From positions 204,702-268,701 of the forward strand of contig CAJIYG010000003.1 of the NCBI GenBank assembly GCA_905181585.1: a stretch of DNA of 64,000 nt, given 5' to 3'. Below, one piece after another: positions 56,453 to 64,000 of this stretch. How positions within the stretch are numbered: the first letter of the stretch is position 1; the number at the start of each line of letters is the position of its first letter. A model generated the notes under the pieces. It did not search any database and was not told the origin of the DNA. It saw only the letters and a list, made by a program, of their open reading frames with translations. The position numbers were made by a program, and so were the translations under genes. The stretch comes from an uncultured Flavobacteriales bacterium. GTDB taxonomy: Bacteria > Bacteroidota > Bacteroidia > Flavobacteriales > BACL11.

Positions 56453-56460
56453 AACTTTGA
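56453..56460 (+). promoter_or_regulatory. -7 promoter element of the YceI-family gene
   Basis: TAACTTTG matches TAnnTTTG; ATTG occurs 18 bases upstream; the ATG follows 31 bases downstream. Confidence 0.45.
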
Positions 56461-56491
56461 TGCTTAAAAATTATACTAAAATTAAAAAATT

Positions 56492-57118
56492 ATGAAATCA
56501 ATCAAGATTACAGTTTTATTAATATCCTTTCTTATATCATTTCAAACATTTGCTTGTAAAACTTGTGGATGTAGTTCTAAAAAAGATACACACAATCATA
56601 GTGAAAACAGTATCAACAAAGATATTGATATATCTAAAAGCTCTGTTAAGTGGTTAGGAGAAAAAGTTACTGGTTCGCATGAAGGCACTATCTCTATTAA
56701 AGAAGGTCATTTACATTTTGATAACAATACTTTTACTGGAGGAAATATTGTCATAGATATGTCTACAATTGACTGTACAGATTTAGTGGGTGAACCTAAA
56801 TCAAGTATAGAAGGTCATTTATCTTCAGATGATTTTTTTGGTATTAAAAAATATCCAACTGCAAATTTAGAAATTGTAAATGCTGAAAAAATAAAATATT
56901 CAAAAAATAAATATAAAGTATCCGCAATATTAGAAATTAAAAGTATCAAAAATAATGTAGAGTTGGAAGTTGTAATTGACAATGGTTCAGCGATAGTAGA
57001 TCTTGTTATTGACAGAACTCAATATAATATTAAATATGGTTCTGGATCATTTTTCGATAACCTAGGAGATAAGATGATTTATGATGATTTTAAGCTAAGT
57101 GTATCACTTAATTATTAA
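56492..57118 (+). CDS. YceI-family periplasmic lipid-binding protein
   Basis: 208 residues. Signal peptide or lipobox ends TFAC, with a Cys/His-rich start (CKTCGCSSKKDTHNH) that could bind metal or lipid-anchor. The YceI beta-barrel follows (about 45-205): WLGEKVTGSHEGTISIKEG, VDMSTIDCTDL, HLSSDDFFGIKKYPTA. YceI proteins bind polyisoprenoids in the periplasm. One-gene unit between a copy A element and a strong terminator. Confidence 0.87.
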   Translation: MKSIKITVLLISFLISFQTFACKTCGCSSKKDTHNHSENSINKDIDISKSSVKWLGEKVTGSHEGTISIKEGHLHFDNNTFTGGNIVIDMSTIDCTDLVGEPKSSIEGHLSSDDFFGIKKYPTANLEIVNAEKIKYSKNKYKVSAILEIKSIKNNVELEVVIDNGSAIVDLVIDRTQYNIKYGSGSFFDNLGDKMIYDDFKLSVSLNY

Positions 57119-57150
57119 CTACTTTTATAAAAAAAAATTATTTAATAAAA

Positions 57151-57174
57151 AAGCCCACTTAAATAAGTGGGCTT
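57151..57174. terminator. Rho-independent terminator after the YceI gene
   Basis: AAGCCCACTT-AAAT-AAGTGGGCTT: a 10-bp stem with four-base loop, followed by a T run, 32 bases after the stop. Confidence 0.9.
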
Positions 57175-57182
57175 TTTTTGTT

Positions 57183-57207
57183 GGACCTTTCGGTCCTAAT
57201 TTCGAAC
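57183..57207. repeat. 25-base tRNA-3'-end-like element, copy B
   Basis: GGACC-TTTC-GGTCC forms a perfect 5-bp hairpin (GAAA loop on the minus strand), then TAATTTCGAAC. Lies just beyond the terminator of the YceI gene. Confidence 0.4.
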
Positions 57208-57278
57208 TTCTTTATTAAGATTTATTATAAATGATATATATTAATTATCATTACAGATTAAATAAAAAAAATAAAAAA

Positions 57279-57761
57279 ATGAAAAAATTATTATTACTAA
57301 CATTAGTGCTTTCTATATTTAGTTGTACAAATAAAGAATCAGATGCATGTACTGAACTAAAAAATTCAAAAATATTATTATCCGACAATATGGAAAATTA
57401 TAGATCTGCTTGGGAAAAGTCTTTTCTTGAGAGAGATATTAATGTATTAGATGAATACCTTCATGAGAATGTTACCCATCTGAATGAAGATGGAGTTGTT
57501 AACGCTACAGGTCCAGAAGAATTTAAAAATGCTTATGCAGGATATATTACAGGTTTTCCAGACTCTGAATTTTTAATTGTCAATTTATTTGGTGATGGTG
57601 ATCAACTTATTAAGCATTGGAATTTTAAAGGGACTCATGCTGAAAGTGGTAAGAAAGTTAATGTTTATGGCGCAACACTTGTTAAAATGAAAGATGGTAA
57701 GATATTTCAAGAACAAGACTATTGGGATGCTCGTAAATTTTACAAACAATTATCTGAGTAA
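57279..57761 (+). CDS. SnoaL/NTF2-like lipoprotein
   Basis: Starts at the ATG at 57279, which gives a lipoprotein signal (MKKLLLLTLVLSIFSC); a frame from 57231 adds non-signal residues. The 160-residue protein has one NTF2/SnoaL fold: WEKSFLERDINVLDEYLHE, then GPEEFKNAYAGYITGFPDS and KHWNFKGTHAESG. Such proteins are ester cyclase-like or scaffolds; activity unknown. Single-gene unit flanked by tRNA-like elements B and C. Confidence 0.83.
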   Translation: MKKLLLLTLVLSIFSCTNKESDACTELKNSKILLSDNMENYRSAWEKSFLERDINVLDEYLHENVTHLNEDGVVNATGPEEFKNAYAGYITGFPDSEFLIVNLFGDGDQLIKHWNFKGTHAESGKKVNVYGATLVKMKDGKIFQEQDYWDARKFYKQLSE

Positions 57762-57789
57762 TTATTAAATTATCGTAATTTATAAAAAG

Positions 57790-57813
57790 AAACCCACTCA
57801 ATTGAGTGGGTTT
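57790..57813. terminator. Rho-independent terminator after the SnoaL-like gene
   Basis: A perfect 24-base palindrome (arms AAACCCACTCAA and its complement) followed by TTA-TTT. The same 24 bases occur at 58983-59006. Confidence 0.88.
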
Positions 57814-57822
57814 TTATTTGGT

Positions 57823-57847
57823 GGGCCTTGCGTTCCCTGTTTCGAAC
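57823..57847. repeat. 25-base tRNA-3'-end-like element, copy C
   Basis: GGGCC-TTGC-GTTCC then CTGTTTCGAAC. It is preceded by TTTGGT so that TTTGGTGGGC equals the CCA and acceptor end of the tRNA-Val at 59012, supporting descent from a tRNA 3' end. Confidence 0.45.
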
Positions 57848-57869
57848 TTTTTTTTTAGAAAATTATTTA

Positions 57870-57877
57870 TAATTTTG
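57870..57877 (+). promoter_or_regulatory. -7 promoter element of the second esterase gene
   Basis: TAATTTTG matches TAnnTTTG, 26 bases before the ATG at 57904. Confidence 0.4.
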
Positions 57878-57903
57878 AAACATGAAAATTTAAACATTAT
57901 AAA

Positions 57904-58978
57904 ATGAAGCATAAATCCAAAAAAATAATAATAAAACGACTGATTTCACTCTTAATATTTATTACTATTATTAATGTGAGCTTCGCTCAAGGATACATTA
58001 GCGAAACTATACAGTATGATGGTTTAACAAGAGAATATAGCATTTATGTTCCAGCAAGTTATGATGGAACCACCAGTTTTCCTTTATTATTCAACTTCCA
58101 TGGAGGCGGTGGCACTATTGCTTCTCAAATTGGTATCGCAGATATGAGTCCTATCGCTGATACTGCAAACTTTATTGTTGTGTATCCTCAGGCACGCCCA
58201 GACCCAAGTGATGGAAACTCTTTCAACTGGATTTCTAAAGTTCCAGGCACTTTTGATGATGTACCCTTTATTAGTTCATTGATAGATACGATTGCTAGTA
58301 ATTACCAAATAGATCAGAATAGAGTATATGCATGTGGTTATTCATTAGGAGGTGATATGTCATTTGAGCTTGCGTGTAAACTTAATAGTAGAATTGCAGC
58401 TATAGCTCCAGTAGCAAGAACCATGCAAGCCAATCCAAATAGTTTTTGCTCTCCTATTCATCCCACTGGAGTTCTTACAATACTTGGTACGGATGACACA
58501 ACTTCTCCATACGATGGGATAATATATCAAGGAGTAGAATATTATCTTTCTGCAGCTAGCAACACATAGTTATTGGGCAACGCATAACAATTGTGATACA
58601 ACTGCTAGTGTTAATATTGTAAGTCCAAGCGTTGAGCGATATAGTTGGTCAACTGCATCAGGTTGTGCCTACGTAGAGGAATTAAAAGTGATAGGAGGAG
58701 GTCATGATTGGCCTGGAAGTTTTGGAAATATGACGATTGATGCAAATATTGAGATTTGGAAATTTGTTTCACGTTATGACATCAACGGATTAATTGGCTG
58801 TATAACTACATCTATCAACGAAAATAATATACAGAATGATAACAAGGTATTTCCAAATAATAAGCAATTGATTAAGATAGTAGACTTATTGGGAAGAGAG
58901 TCTAAAGATTTGAAGAGCCAACCTCTCTTTTATATTTATGATGATGGAACAGTTGAGAAGAAAATAATTATTGAATAA
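57904..58978 (+). pseudogene. Second secreted esterase (PHB-depolymerase-like), frameshifted
   Basis: Paralogue of the riboswitch-linked esterase. Signal peptide and esterase domain (FNFHGGGG, CGYSLGGDMSFE nucleophile, LGTDDTTSP) run to about 58560, then a one-base excess in GCAGCTAGCAACA shifts to a stop at 58569. The other frame continues THSYWATHNN, ELKVIGGGHDWPGSFG (catalytic His) to the T9SS-like tail QLIKIVDLLGRESKDL..VEKKIIIE. No riboswitch upstream. Broken gene or sequence error. Confidence 0.82.
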
Positions 58979-58982
58979 ATAA

Positions 58983-59006
58983 AAACCCACTCAATTGAGT
59001 GGGTTT
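58983..59006. terminator. Bidirectional terminator between esterase and tRNA-Val
   Basis: Same perfect 24-base palindrome as at 57790-57813, followed by TTTCTTTTT. It can end both the esterase gene and the opposite-strand tRNA transcript. Confidence 0.88.
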
Positions 59007-59011
59007 CTTTT

Positions 59012-59089
59012 TGGTGGGCAATGAGGGACTCGAACCCCCGACTTCCTCCTTGTAAGGGAGGCACTCTGAACCAACTGAGTTAATCGCCC
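59012..59089 (-). tRNA. tRNA-Val (anticodon UAC)
   Basis: Complete cloverleaf on the minus strand: acceptor GGGCGAT/ATTGCCC with discriminator A and encoded CCA, anticodon stem CCTCC/GGAGG with loop CTTACAA (anticodon UAC, reading GUA), and a T-arm with TTCGAGT. 78 bases with CCA. Confidence 0.95.
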
Positions 59090-59146
59090 TGATTTGGTTG
59101 CAAATATATATGATTTCTTTAATAATTAACTTAATAATAACACTAA

Positions 59147-60349
59147 TTATAATACTTCTGCAACAATAAAGGTACTTCCTCCAATAAAGATTAAATCATC
59201 CATTTTTGCATTTGATTGAGCACTGTGATATGCTTCAATTACAGATTCATATCGTTCACCTAATAATTTAAAATTCTTTGATTCTTCTAATAATTTTTCA
59301 GAATTTAAAGATCTTTCAATATTAGCTGAACAGAAATAATATTGTGCATTTACGGGAAGTAGTCTTAATATTTTTCTTAAATCTTTATCATTTACTGTTC
59401 CAAATACAAAATGTAATTTATTAAACTTTAATTTTTTTAATTGTTTGATATTGTTTTTTATTCCATCTTCGTTATGTCCAGTATCACAAATTGTTAATGG
59501 TTTTTTCGCAATAGTTTGCCACCTACCATTTAAGCCAGTATTTTTAACAACATTATTTAAACCTTTTGAAATTATACCATCATTAATATTAAGATTTAAA
59601 ATTTTCATTGCTTGTAAAGCCGTATTTAAATTTTCTTTTTGGTATTCTCCTTTTAAATCAGTTGAATAATTTAAATTTTTTTTGCAAAAATGAATAGGGC
59701 TATTTTTCTCTTTGGCTTCACTCTTAAAGATGTGTTCAGTTTCCTTTTGCTTTCTTCCAATGATTACAGGAGTATTTTTTTTAATAATTCCTGCTTTTTC
59801 TTTTGCAATTTCTTCTAATGAATTTCCTAATAAATTAGTATGGTCATATCCAATATTAGTTATTATTGATATTTCTGGACTTATAATATTGGTACTATCT
59901 AATCGTCCTCCTAAACCAGTTTCAATAATTGCAATATCTACATTTTCATTAGCAAAGTAGTCAAAGGCCATTGCAACAGTATATTCAAAAAATGACATTT
60001 CTATTTTTTCATATTGAATTTTATTTTTTAAAATAAAATCAAGAGTATCTTTCTTACTAATAAGTTGTCCATTAATTTTAATTCTTTCTCTAAAATCTTT
60101 TAAGTGTGGTGAAGTATACAGTCCAGTTTTATAGCCGGCTTCCTGGAAAATTGATGCTAACATATGTGCTGTTGAACCTTTTCCATTTGTACCAGCAATA
60201 TGAATACTCTTAAACTTATTTTGTGGATTGTCTAGTATTTTACAGGCTTTAATTATATTTCCTATATCTTTTTTGTATGCAGCTGCACCTGTTCTTTGAT
60301 ACATAGGTAGCTTACTAAAAAGATAATTTAGTCCTTCTTCGTACTTCAT
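59147..60349 (-). CDS. folC: Folylpolyglutamate/dihydrofolate synthase FolC
   Basis: Adds glutamate to dihydropteroate and folates. The P-loop SIHIAGTNGKGSTAH (about 45-59), GLYTSPHLKDFRERI, TGLGGRLDSTN and CDTGHNEDG are FolC signatures; 400 residues is normal. The start overlaps the tonB stop (TAATG), so it is translated with the TonB operon though the functions are unrelated. Confidence 0.93.
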   Translation of the reverse strand: MKYEEGLNYLFSKLPMYQRTGAAAYKKDIGNIIKACKILDNPQNKFKSIHIAGTNGKGSTAHMLASIFQEAGYKTGLYTSPHLKDFRERIKINGQLISKKDTLDFILKNKIQYEKIEMSFFEYTVAMAFDYFANENVDIAIIETGLGGRLDSTNIISPEISIITNIGYDHTNLLGNSLEEIAKEKAGIIKKNTPVIIGRKQKETEHIFKSEAKEKNSPIHFCKKNLNYSTDLKGEYQKENLNTALQAMKILNLNINDGIISKGLNNVVKNTGLNGRWQTIAKKPLTICDTGHNEDGIKNNIKQLKKLKFNKLHFVFGTVNDKDLRKILRLLPVNAQYYFCSANIERSLNSEKLLEESKNFKLLGERYESVIEAYHSAQSNAKMDDLIFIGGSTFIVAEVL

Positions 60350-61140
60350 TAATTAAGTTGGAAATTATAAATGATTCTGCCTTGTTGTCTTGATGGCGCA
60401 GATTCTTTGGCAGTGAATTTCGTTTTTAGTGCTGCTTCTTTCGCTCGTTTTAAAAGTTGTTGATCTAGCGTCGTTGATCCTTTAACTCCCGGGATTGCAC
60501 TGATAACGTTTCCTAATTGATCAACTGTGATTTCAACCACTACTTTTCCTTGAGATTGGATTTTATATATTGGTTTTGCTTTAAAAGAAACATTTCTTCC
60601 TGAAAGTTGATAAGCCAACCCATCTACACCAATACCTCCACCTTCATATTCTGTAGAATTTTTATCTCCTTCTACAGAGCCTTGGTTTCCTTGATATTCT
60701 TTATTGCCATCTGTCTTTTTATCAGTTGATTTTTTACCAGTATATAAAGCTTTTTTATTTACAGTTGGTTCTACCTTTTTTATTACTTCTTCTTCTTTGA
60801 CTTCTTCTGGTTCTTCTTCTAATTCTTTTTTAACTTCTTTTGGAGCTTCAATTATTTCAGTTTCAATTATTTCTTGCGTTATGACTTCTTGTTCAACTTC
60901 AATATTTTCTTGAACAACTTCTTCAATAATTTTATTTGATTCTGTTGCATTTTCCTCAGGAATTATTTCCTCTATTCCCATTTCTTCATATCCAAAATTA
61001 ATTGAAATACCTTCCTCCGGTGGCGGCGGAGTTCTATAAGTAAGTCCTAAAAAAAAATAAGCAAAATAAAATGCAAAGACATGGAAAATAATTGTTCCAA
61101 GTATTCCATTGATTTTATTTTTCTCTTCAGGAGAGTTCAT
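60349..61140 (-). CDS. tonB: TonB energy transducer
   Basis: 263 residues: an N-terminal TM (GTIIFHVFAFYFAYFF), a Pro/Glu/Lys-rich periplasmic rod (EEVIKKVEP, EEEPEEVKEEE) with PPPPEEG, and a C-terminal TonB domain (about 180-260; VVVEITVDQLGNVISAIPG, RIIYNFQLN). Transmits proton-motive force from ExbBD to outer-membrane receptors. Last before folC in exbB-exbD-tonB-folC. Confidence 0.9.
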   Translation of the reverse strand: MNSPEEKNKINGILGTIIFHVFAFYFAYFFLGLTYRTPPPPEEGISINFGYEEMGIEEIIPEENATESNKIIEEVVQENIEVEQEVITQEIIETEIIEAPKEVKKELEEEPEEVKEEEVIKKVEPTVNKKALYTGKKSTDKKTDGNKEYQGNQGSVEGDKNSTEYEGGGIGVDGLAYQLSGRNVSFKAKPIYKIQSQGKVVVEITVDQLGNVISAIPGVKGSTTLDQQLLKRAKEAALKTKFTAKESAPSRQQGRIIYNFQLN

Positions 61141-61141
61141 T

Positions 61142-61534
61142 TTAGTTTGGAGTTGTAGCTAAGACTATTTTATATTTATTTCTATATGCAATATCCATAA
61201 CTTTCACGACATATTCAATATCAACAGTTTTATCTGCATGTAATACTATTGCAGGCTCTAATTGTCCTACTAATAGTTTTTTTAATTCATTTTCAATATT
61301 GGTTTCTAGTACTTGATTTTCATTTATATAAAAGTCTAATTCTTTGTTTATTGAAATTGATATTGTTTGTTTTTCTAAGGTTTTAGCTTTGCTATTTGGG
61401 AGAAGTAATTTTAAGGCATTAGGGCTTACGAGTGTTGATGTAAGCATAAAAAATATCAGTAATAAAAAAACTATGTCTGTCATTGACGACATATTAAAGT
61501 TTGGACTAACTTTATTTCTACTTTTTAATGCCAT
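61142..61534 (-). CDS. exbD: ExbD/TolR-family biopolymer transporter
   Basis: 130 residues with one TM (MTDIVFLLLIFFMLTST, Asp in the TM as the proton site) and a periplasmic domain. It starts in the stop codon of exbB (TAATG) and is two bases before tonB. Partner of ExbB. Confidence 0.92.
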   Translation of the reverse strand: MALKSRNKVSPNFNMSSMTDIVFLLLIFFMLTSTLVSPNALKLLLPNSKAKTLEKQTISISINKELDFYINENQVLETNIENELKKLLVGQLEPAIVLHADKTVDIEYVVKVMDIAYRNKYKIVLATTPN

Positions 61535-62232
61535 TATTCATTATGATGTAATAGATCTAGAAACTCTGTTGTTCTAGCCTCTAGTTGAAAAATTACTTTA
61601 TCAACTTTACTTACAAGAAAATTATATGATATGTAAGCAATAATTCCAACAATTAACCCCCCAACTGTTGTTACCATCGCAGTATAGATTCCTTTTGAAA
61701 GCATTTCAACATCAATATTCCCTCCAGCACTAGCCATTTCATGAAAAGCAACAATCATTCCTATAACTGTTCCTAAAAATCCAATCATAGGAGCAGCACC
61801 TGCAATAGTTGCTAGATTAGCAAGATTGTTTTCCATTTTATAAACTTCTAATTTTCCTTGATTTTCAATTGCCGCTGATATATCAGTCATAGGTTTATCA
61901 ATTCTATCTATTCCTTTTTCTATCATTCTAGAAACAGGGTTGTCCGTATTTTGACATAAGGTTTTTGCAGCCTGAATATCTTTCTGCTCTACAAAATTCT
62001 TAATGCTTTTTAGGAAGCTATCATCATCCTTACTAGCTTTTTTTATTGTTGAATATCGTTCAACTAATATGTAAATTGCAAAAAATGAAAGAACTCCAAG
62101 AGTTCCCATAATAATATTACCACCTAAGCCTCCAGAGCTAATTAATTCTACAACTGATAATGTTTTCTCCTGATCAATAGGCATTGATAAAGAGTCACTA
62201 ACTGCTGGATTTTGGATAAATATAAAATTCAT
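61534..62232 (-). CDS. exbB: ExbB/TolQ/MotA-family proton channel protein
   Basis: 232 residues with three TM helices (about 35-55, 133-160, 170-195). The conserved GMIVAFHEMASAGG and IYTAMVTTVGGLIVGI segments are the ExbB/TolQ core. It forms the pentameric channel with ExbD. First gene of the exbB-exbD-tonB-folC operon; nhaD lies 37 bases upstream on the same strand. Confidence 0.92.
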   Translation of the reverse strand: MNFIFIQNPAVSDSLSMPIDQEKTLSVVELISSGGLGGNIIMGTLGVLSFFAIYILVERYSTIKKASKDDDSFLKSIKNFVEQKDIQAAKTLCQNTDNPVSRMIEKGIDRIDKPMTDISAAIENQGKLEVYKMENNLANLATIAGAAPMIGFLGTVIGMIVAFHEMASAGGNIDVEMLSKGIYTAMVTTVGGLIVGIIAYISYNFLVSKVDKVIFQLEARTTEFLDLLHHNE

Positions 62233-62268
62233 TTATTATATTTTTAAATAAAACGTAATTTAAGAAAA

Positions 62269-63570
62269 TTATTGTAAAAGGATATATGTTATTGCGCCAG
62301 ATACGTAGCCAATTAGAGCTAAAAAAGAAATGTTTTTTACATACCAAATAAAATCAATCTTAAGTATTCCCATAACGGCAACTCCAGCTGCAGAACCTAT
62401 TATTAAAACAGAGCCTCCAGTTCCAGCACAGTAAGCAAGGAATTCCCAAAACTTCCCATCAATAGCATAAAGTCCTGACTCAGCTATTGGATACATACCC
62501 ATAGCTCCTGCTACTAAAGGAACGTTATCAACTATTGAAGATAATAATCCAATAATTATATTTATGATGTATATTCCTTCAGTTGTTTGACCGTTAAAGG
62601 TTGTGTCTAAATACGTGGCAACAATATCCAAATGACCCGCAGATTGCAATGCTGCTACAGCAAGTAATATTCCAAGAAAGAAGAAAATTGTTGGTGTATC
62701 TACTTTTTTTAAAACTCCTATCACAGATAGTTGAGATTTTTGTTCATGATTTTTGCTTCTATGAATAATTTCAGTAACTAACCATAGAACTCCTAATGAA
62801 AACATCATACCAACGTATGGTGGAAGGTGTGTTATCATTTTAAAAGCTGGGACAAAAAGTAGCCCTAAAACACCTAAATAAAAAATTAGGTTTCTCTCAA
62901 ATGGTGTAGTTGGATTTTTTTTATGCTCATCTAGTTCTTGTAATTTAGGTCGTTCGATATCTCCTTTAAGTTTGAATGTTAGATATATCAGAGGAACAAT
63001 AGCGCATACAATAGATGGGATAATAACTGCAGAGATAATATTAACAGCACTAACTTGACCACCAATCCACAGCATAATAGTTGTTACGTCTCCAATTGGA
63101 GACCAAGCCCCACCTGCATTTGCAGATAAAATAACTACTCCTGCAAATAGCCATAAGGTTTCTTTGTCTTTAATTAATTTTGGTAATAAAGCTGCCATTA
63201 CAATAGCTGTTGTTAGATTATCTAATACAGCAGAGAAAAAGAAAGTTATTACGCTTAAAATCCAAATAAGATATACTTTTTTATTTGTTGTTATTTTATC
63301 TGTTATAATTGCAAAACCTTGATGAGCATCAACTAGCTCTACAATTGTCATTGCACCTAAAAGAAAAAATAATATTTCTGCAATATCAACGATATGATGC
63401 TGAATTTCATGAGTAAGCGTGTGGTGGTCTACTCCAGAGAAAGCAAAAAGAGCCCATCCTAATCCTCCAATAATTAATGCAGAAGCTGCTTTATCAACTT
63501 TTATTGGGTGTTCTAATGCTATAGCAGCATAGCCTAAAACGAAAACAATAATCATCAGTGTAAAAATCAT
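62269..63570 (-). CDS. nhaD: NhaD-type Na+/H+ antiporter
   Basis: 433 residues, about 12 TM segments. VFSCV-like core is replaced by the NhaD signatures VLDNLTTAIVMAALL, NAGGAWSPIGDVTTIMLWI and VDNVPLVAGAMGMYP. Exports Na+ in exchange for H+, fitting a marine habitat. Upstream the mscS gene ends nine bases away, so both ion-balance genes may be cotranscribed. Confidence 0.9.
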   Translation of the reverse strand: MIFTLMIIVFVLGYAAIALEHPIKVDKAASALIIGGLGWALFAFSGVDHHTLTHEIQHHIVDIAEILFFLLGAMTIVELVDAHQGFAIITDKITTNKKVYLIWILSVITFFFSAVLDNLTTAIVMAALLPKLIKDKETLWLFAGVVILSANAGGAWSPIGDVTTIMLWIGGQVSAVNIISAVIIPSIVCAIVPLIYLTFKLKGDIERPKLQELDEHKKNPTTPFERNLIFYLGVLGLLFVPAFKMITHLPPYVGMMFSLGVLWLVTEIIHRSKNHEQKSQLSVIGVLKKVDTPTIFFFLGILLAVAALQSAGHLDIVATYLDTTFNGQTTEGIYIINIIIGLLSSIVDNVPLVAGAMGMYPIAESGLYAIDGKFWEFLAYCAGTGGSVLIIGSAAGVAVMGILKIDFIWYVKNISFLALIGYVSGAITYILLQ

Positions 63571-63579
63571 AATTTAATT

Positions 63580-63999
63580 TTATTTATTTTGCTGCAAATA
63601 TACAGATGTAGATGGGAAGGCGAAGTCACTCTTATGTTTTTTTACTATGTCCATTATTTTAAAATTTATATCTTGTTTAGCGTTGATTAAATCTTCCCAT
63701 CTTGGGCTATCTACATAGTATATGACTAGAATATCTAGTGAACTTGCTCCAAATTCTTGGAATCTTACTCTTCCATCAGAATTCGTTTTTGAATGAATAT
63801 TAACCATCTCTTGTATGTCATTTACGATATTTTTTATTTGCTCAGTCGAAGTTTCATATGTTAATCCAATGTGAAATTTTACTCTTCTAACTGGTCTCAG
63901 GCCTAAATTATCAAGTTCTGCATCAACCATTTTTTTATTCGGAACTGTTACAATACTTCTGTCAAAAGTTGTAATTCTTGTACTTCGAAAACCAACTTT
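63580..63999 (-). CDS. MscS-family mechanosensitive channel (partial, N-terminus beyond window)
   Basis: The C-terminal 140 residues of a small-conductance mechanosensitive channel: RSTRITTFDRSIVTVPNKK is the MscS beta-domain signature, followed by a mixed C-terminal domain (HIGLTYETS, ILVIYYVDSPRWED). The TM region lies beyond base 64000. Releases solutes under hypo-osmotic shock. Confidence 0.88.
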   Translation of the reverse strand, partial: KVGFRSTRITTFDRSIVTVPNKKMVDAELDNLGLRPVRRVKFHIGLTYETSTEQIKNIVNDIQEMVNIHSKTNSDGRVRFQEFGASSLDILVIYYVDSPRWEDLINAKQDINFKIMDIVKKHKSDFAFPSTSVYLQQNK

Positions 64000-64000
64000 T

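Noticed and set aside
1..64000. Prophage, insertion sequence, integron or conjugative element
   Set aside because: No transposase, integrase, phage structural or conjugation genes were seen; the tRNA-linked segment has no integrase.
1..64000. Proteorhodopsin gene expected beside carotenoid and light genes
   Set aside because: No seven-helix rhodopsin-like frame with the retinal Lys motif was found in the window.

Overview
The window is AT-rich DNA from a marine-type member of the Bacteroidota, most likely Flavobacteriales. The evidence is type IX secretion (T9SS) C-terminal sorting tails, GCTD/DDGSC calcium-binding-type repeats and SprB repeats, many secreted lipoproteins, promoters of the Bacteroidota form TAnnTTTG, almost no Shine-Dalgarno sites, and carotenoid, photolyase and NhaD genes. 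Menaquinone is apparently made by the futalosine route (mqnB-mqnD).

Layout. 1-5.6 kb: fabD (cut by the left edge) and folE2, then mqnB-mqnD, an MFS transporter, a TerB/DnaJ protein and a DUF2237 protein with a tiny lipoprotein. 5.6-8.9 kb: carotenoid operon crtI-crtB-unknown-crtZ, without a lycopene cyclase. 8.9-11.3 kb: an esterase lipoprotein and a DASS transporter. 11.5-19.2 kb: three lamin-tail-domain (LTD) surface proteins, including a 2052-residue adhesin with a cupredoxin domain spliced into one LTD. 19.2-27.4 kb: a peptide-use operon (DcuC-type carrier, isoaspartyl dipeptidase, two porins, M14 carboxypeptidase, SGNH hydrolase). 27.4-35.3 kb: a light/oxidative-stress region (zincless Nei/Fpg, MsrA, QueD-like protein and SRPBCC protein divergent from a truncated MerR/LitR-type regulator; then DUF2452, SDR, frameshifted RND protein and photolyase). 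35.4-41.3 kb: cupin lipoprotein, flavodoxin, and a reduced-sulfur operon (TauE, persulfide dioxygenase-rhodanese, rhodanese, methyltransferase, two YeeE-type proteins). 41.5-44.9 kb: an unrecognised two-gene envelope system. 45-50 kb: a frameshifted second photolyase, a frameshifted oligopeptidase B, and a TPP riboswitch placed before a secreted esterase. 50-56.3 kb: cupin, EEP nuclease, a large BNR/sortilin-like protein, an oxidoreductase and a nitroreductase. 56.3-59.1 kb: three single-gene units each bounded by a hairpin plus a short tRNA-3'-end-like motif, ending at an intact tRNA-Val(UAC). 59.1-64 kb: exbB-exbD-tonB-folC, nhaD and a truncated MscS gene.

Points that stand out: the TPP riboswitch in front of an esterase; the cupredoxin-in-LTD insertion; the 822 + 332 residue membrane pair; a MerR regulator that has lost its B12 domain beside a field of TGTA/TACA motifs, one of which (TTACAAAT) recurs upstream of crtI; four genes each broken by one frameshift; and frequent TAATG stop/start junctions and TAnnTTTG-N4-ATG starts that predict leaderless mRNAs. 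All functions are read from sequence motifs; nothing was searched against a database.
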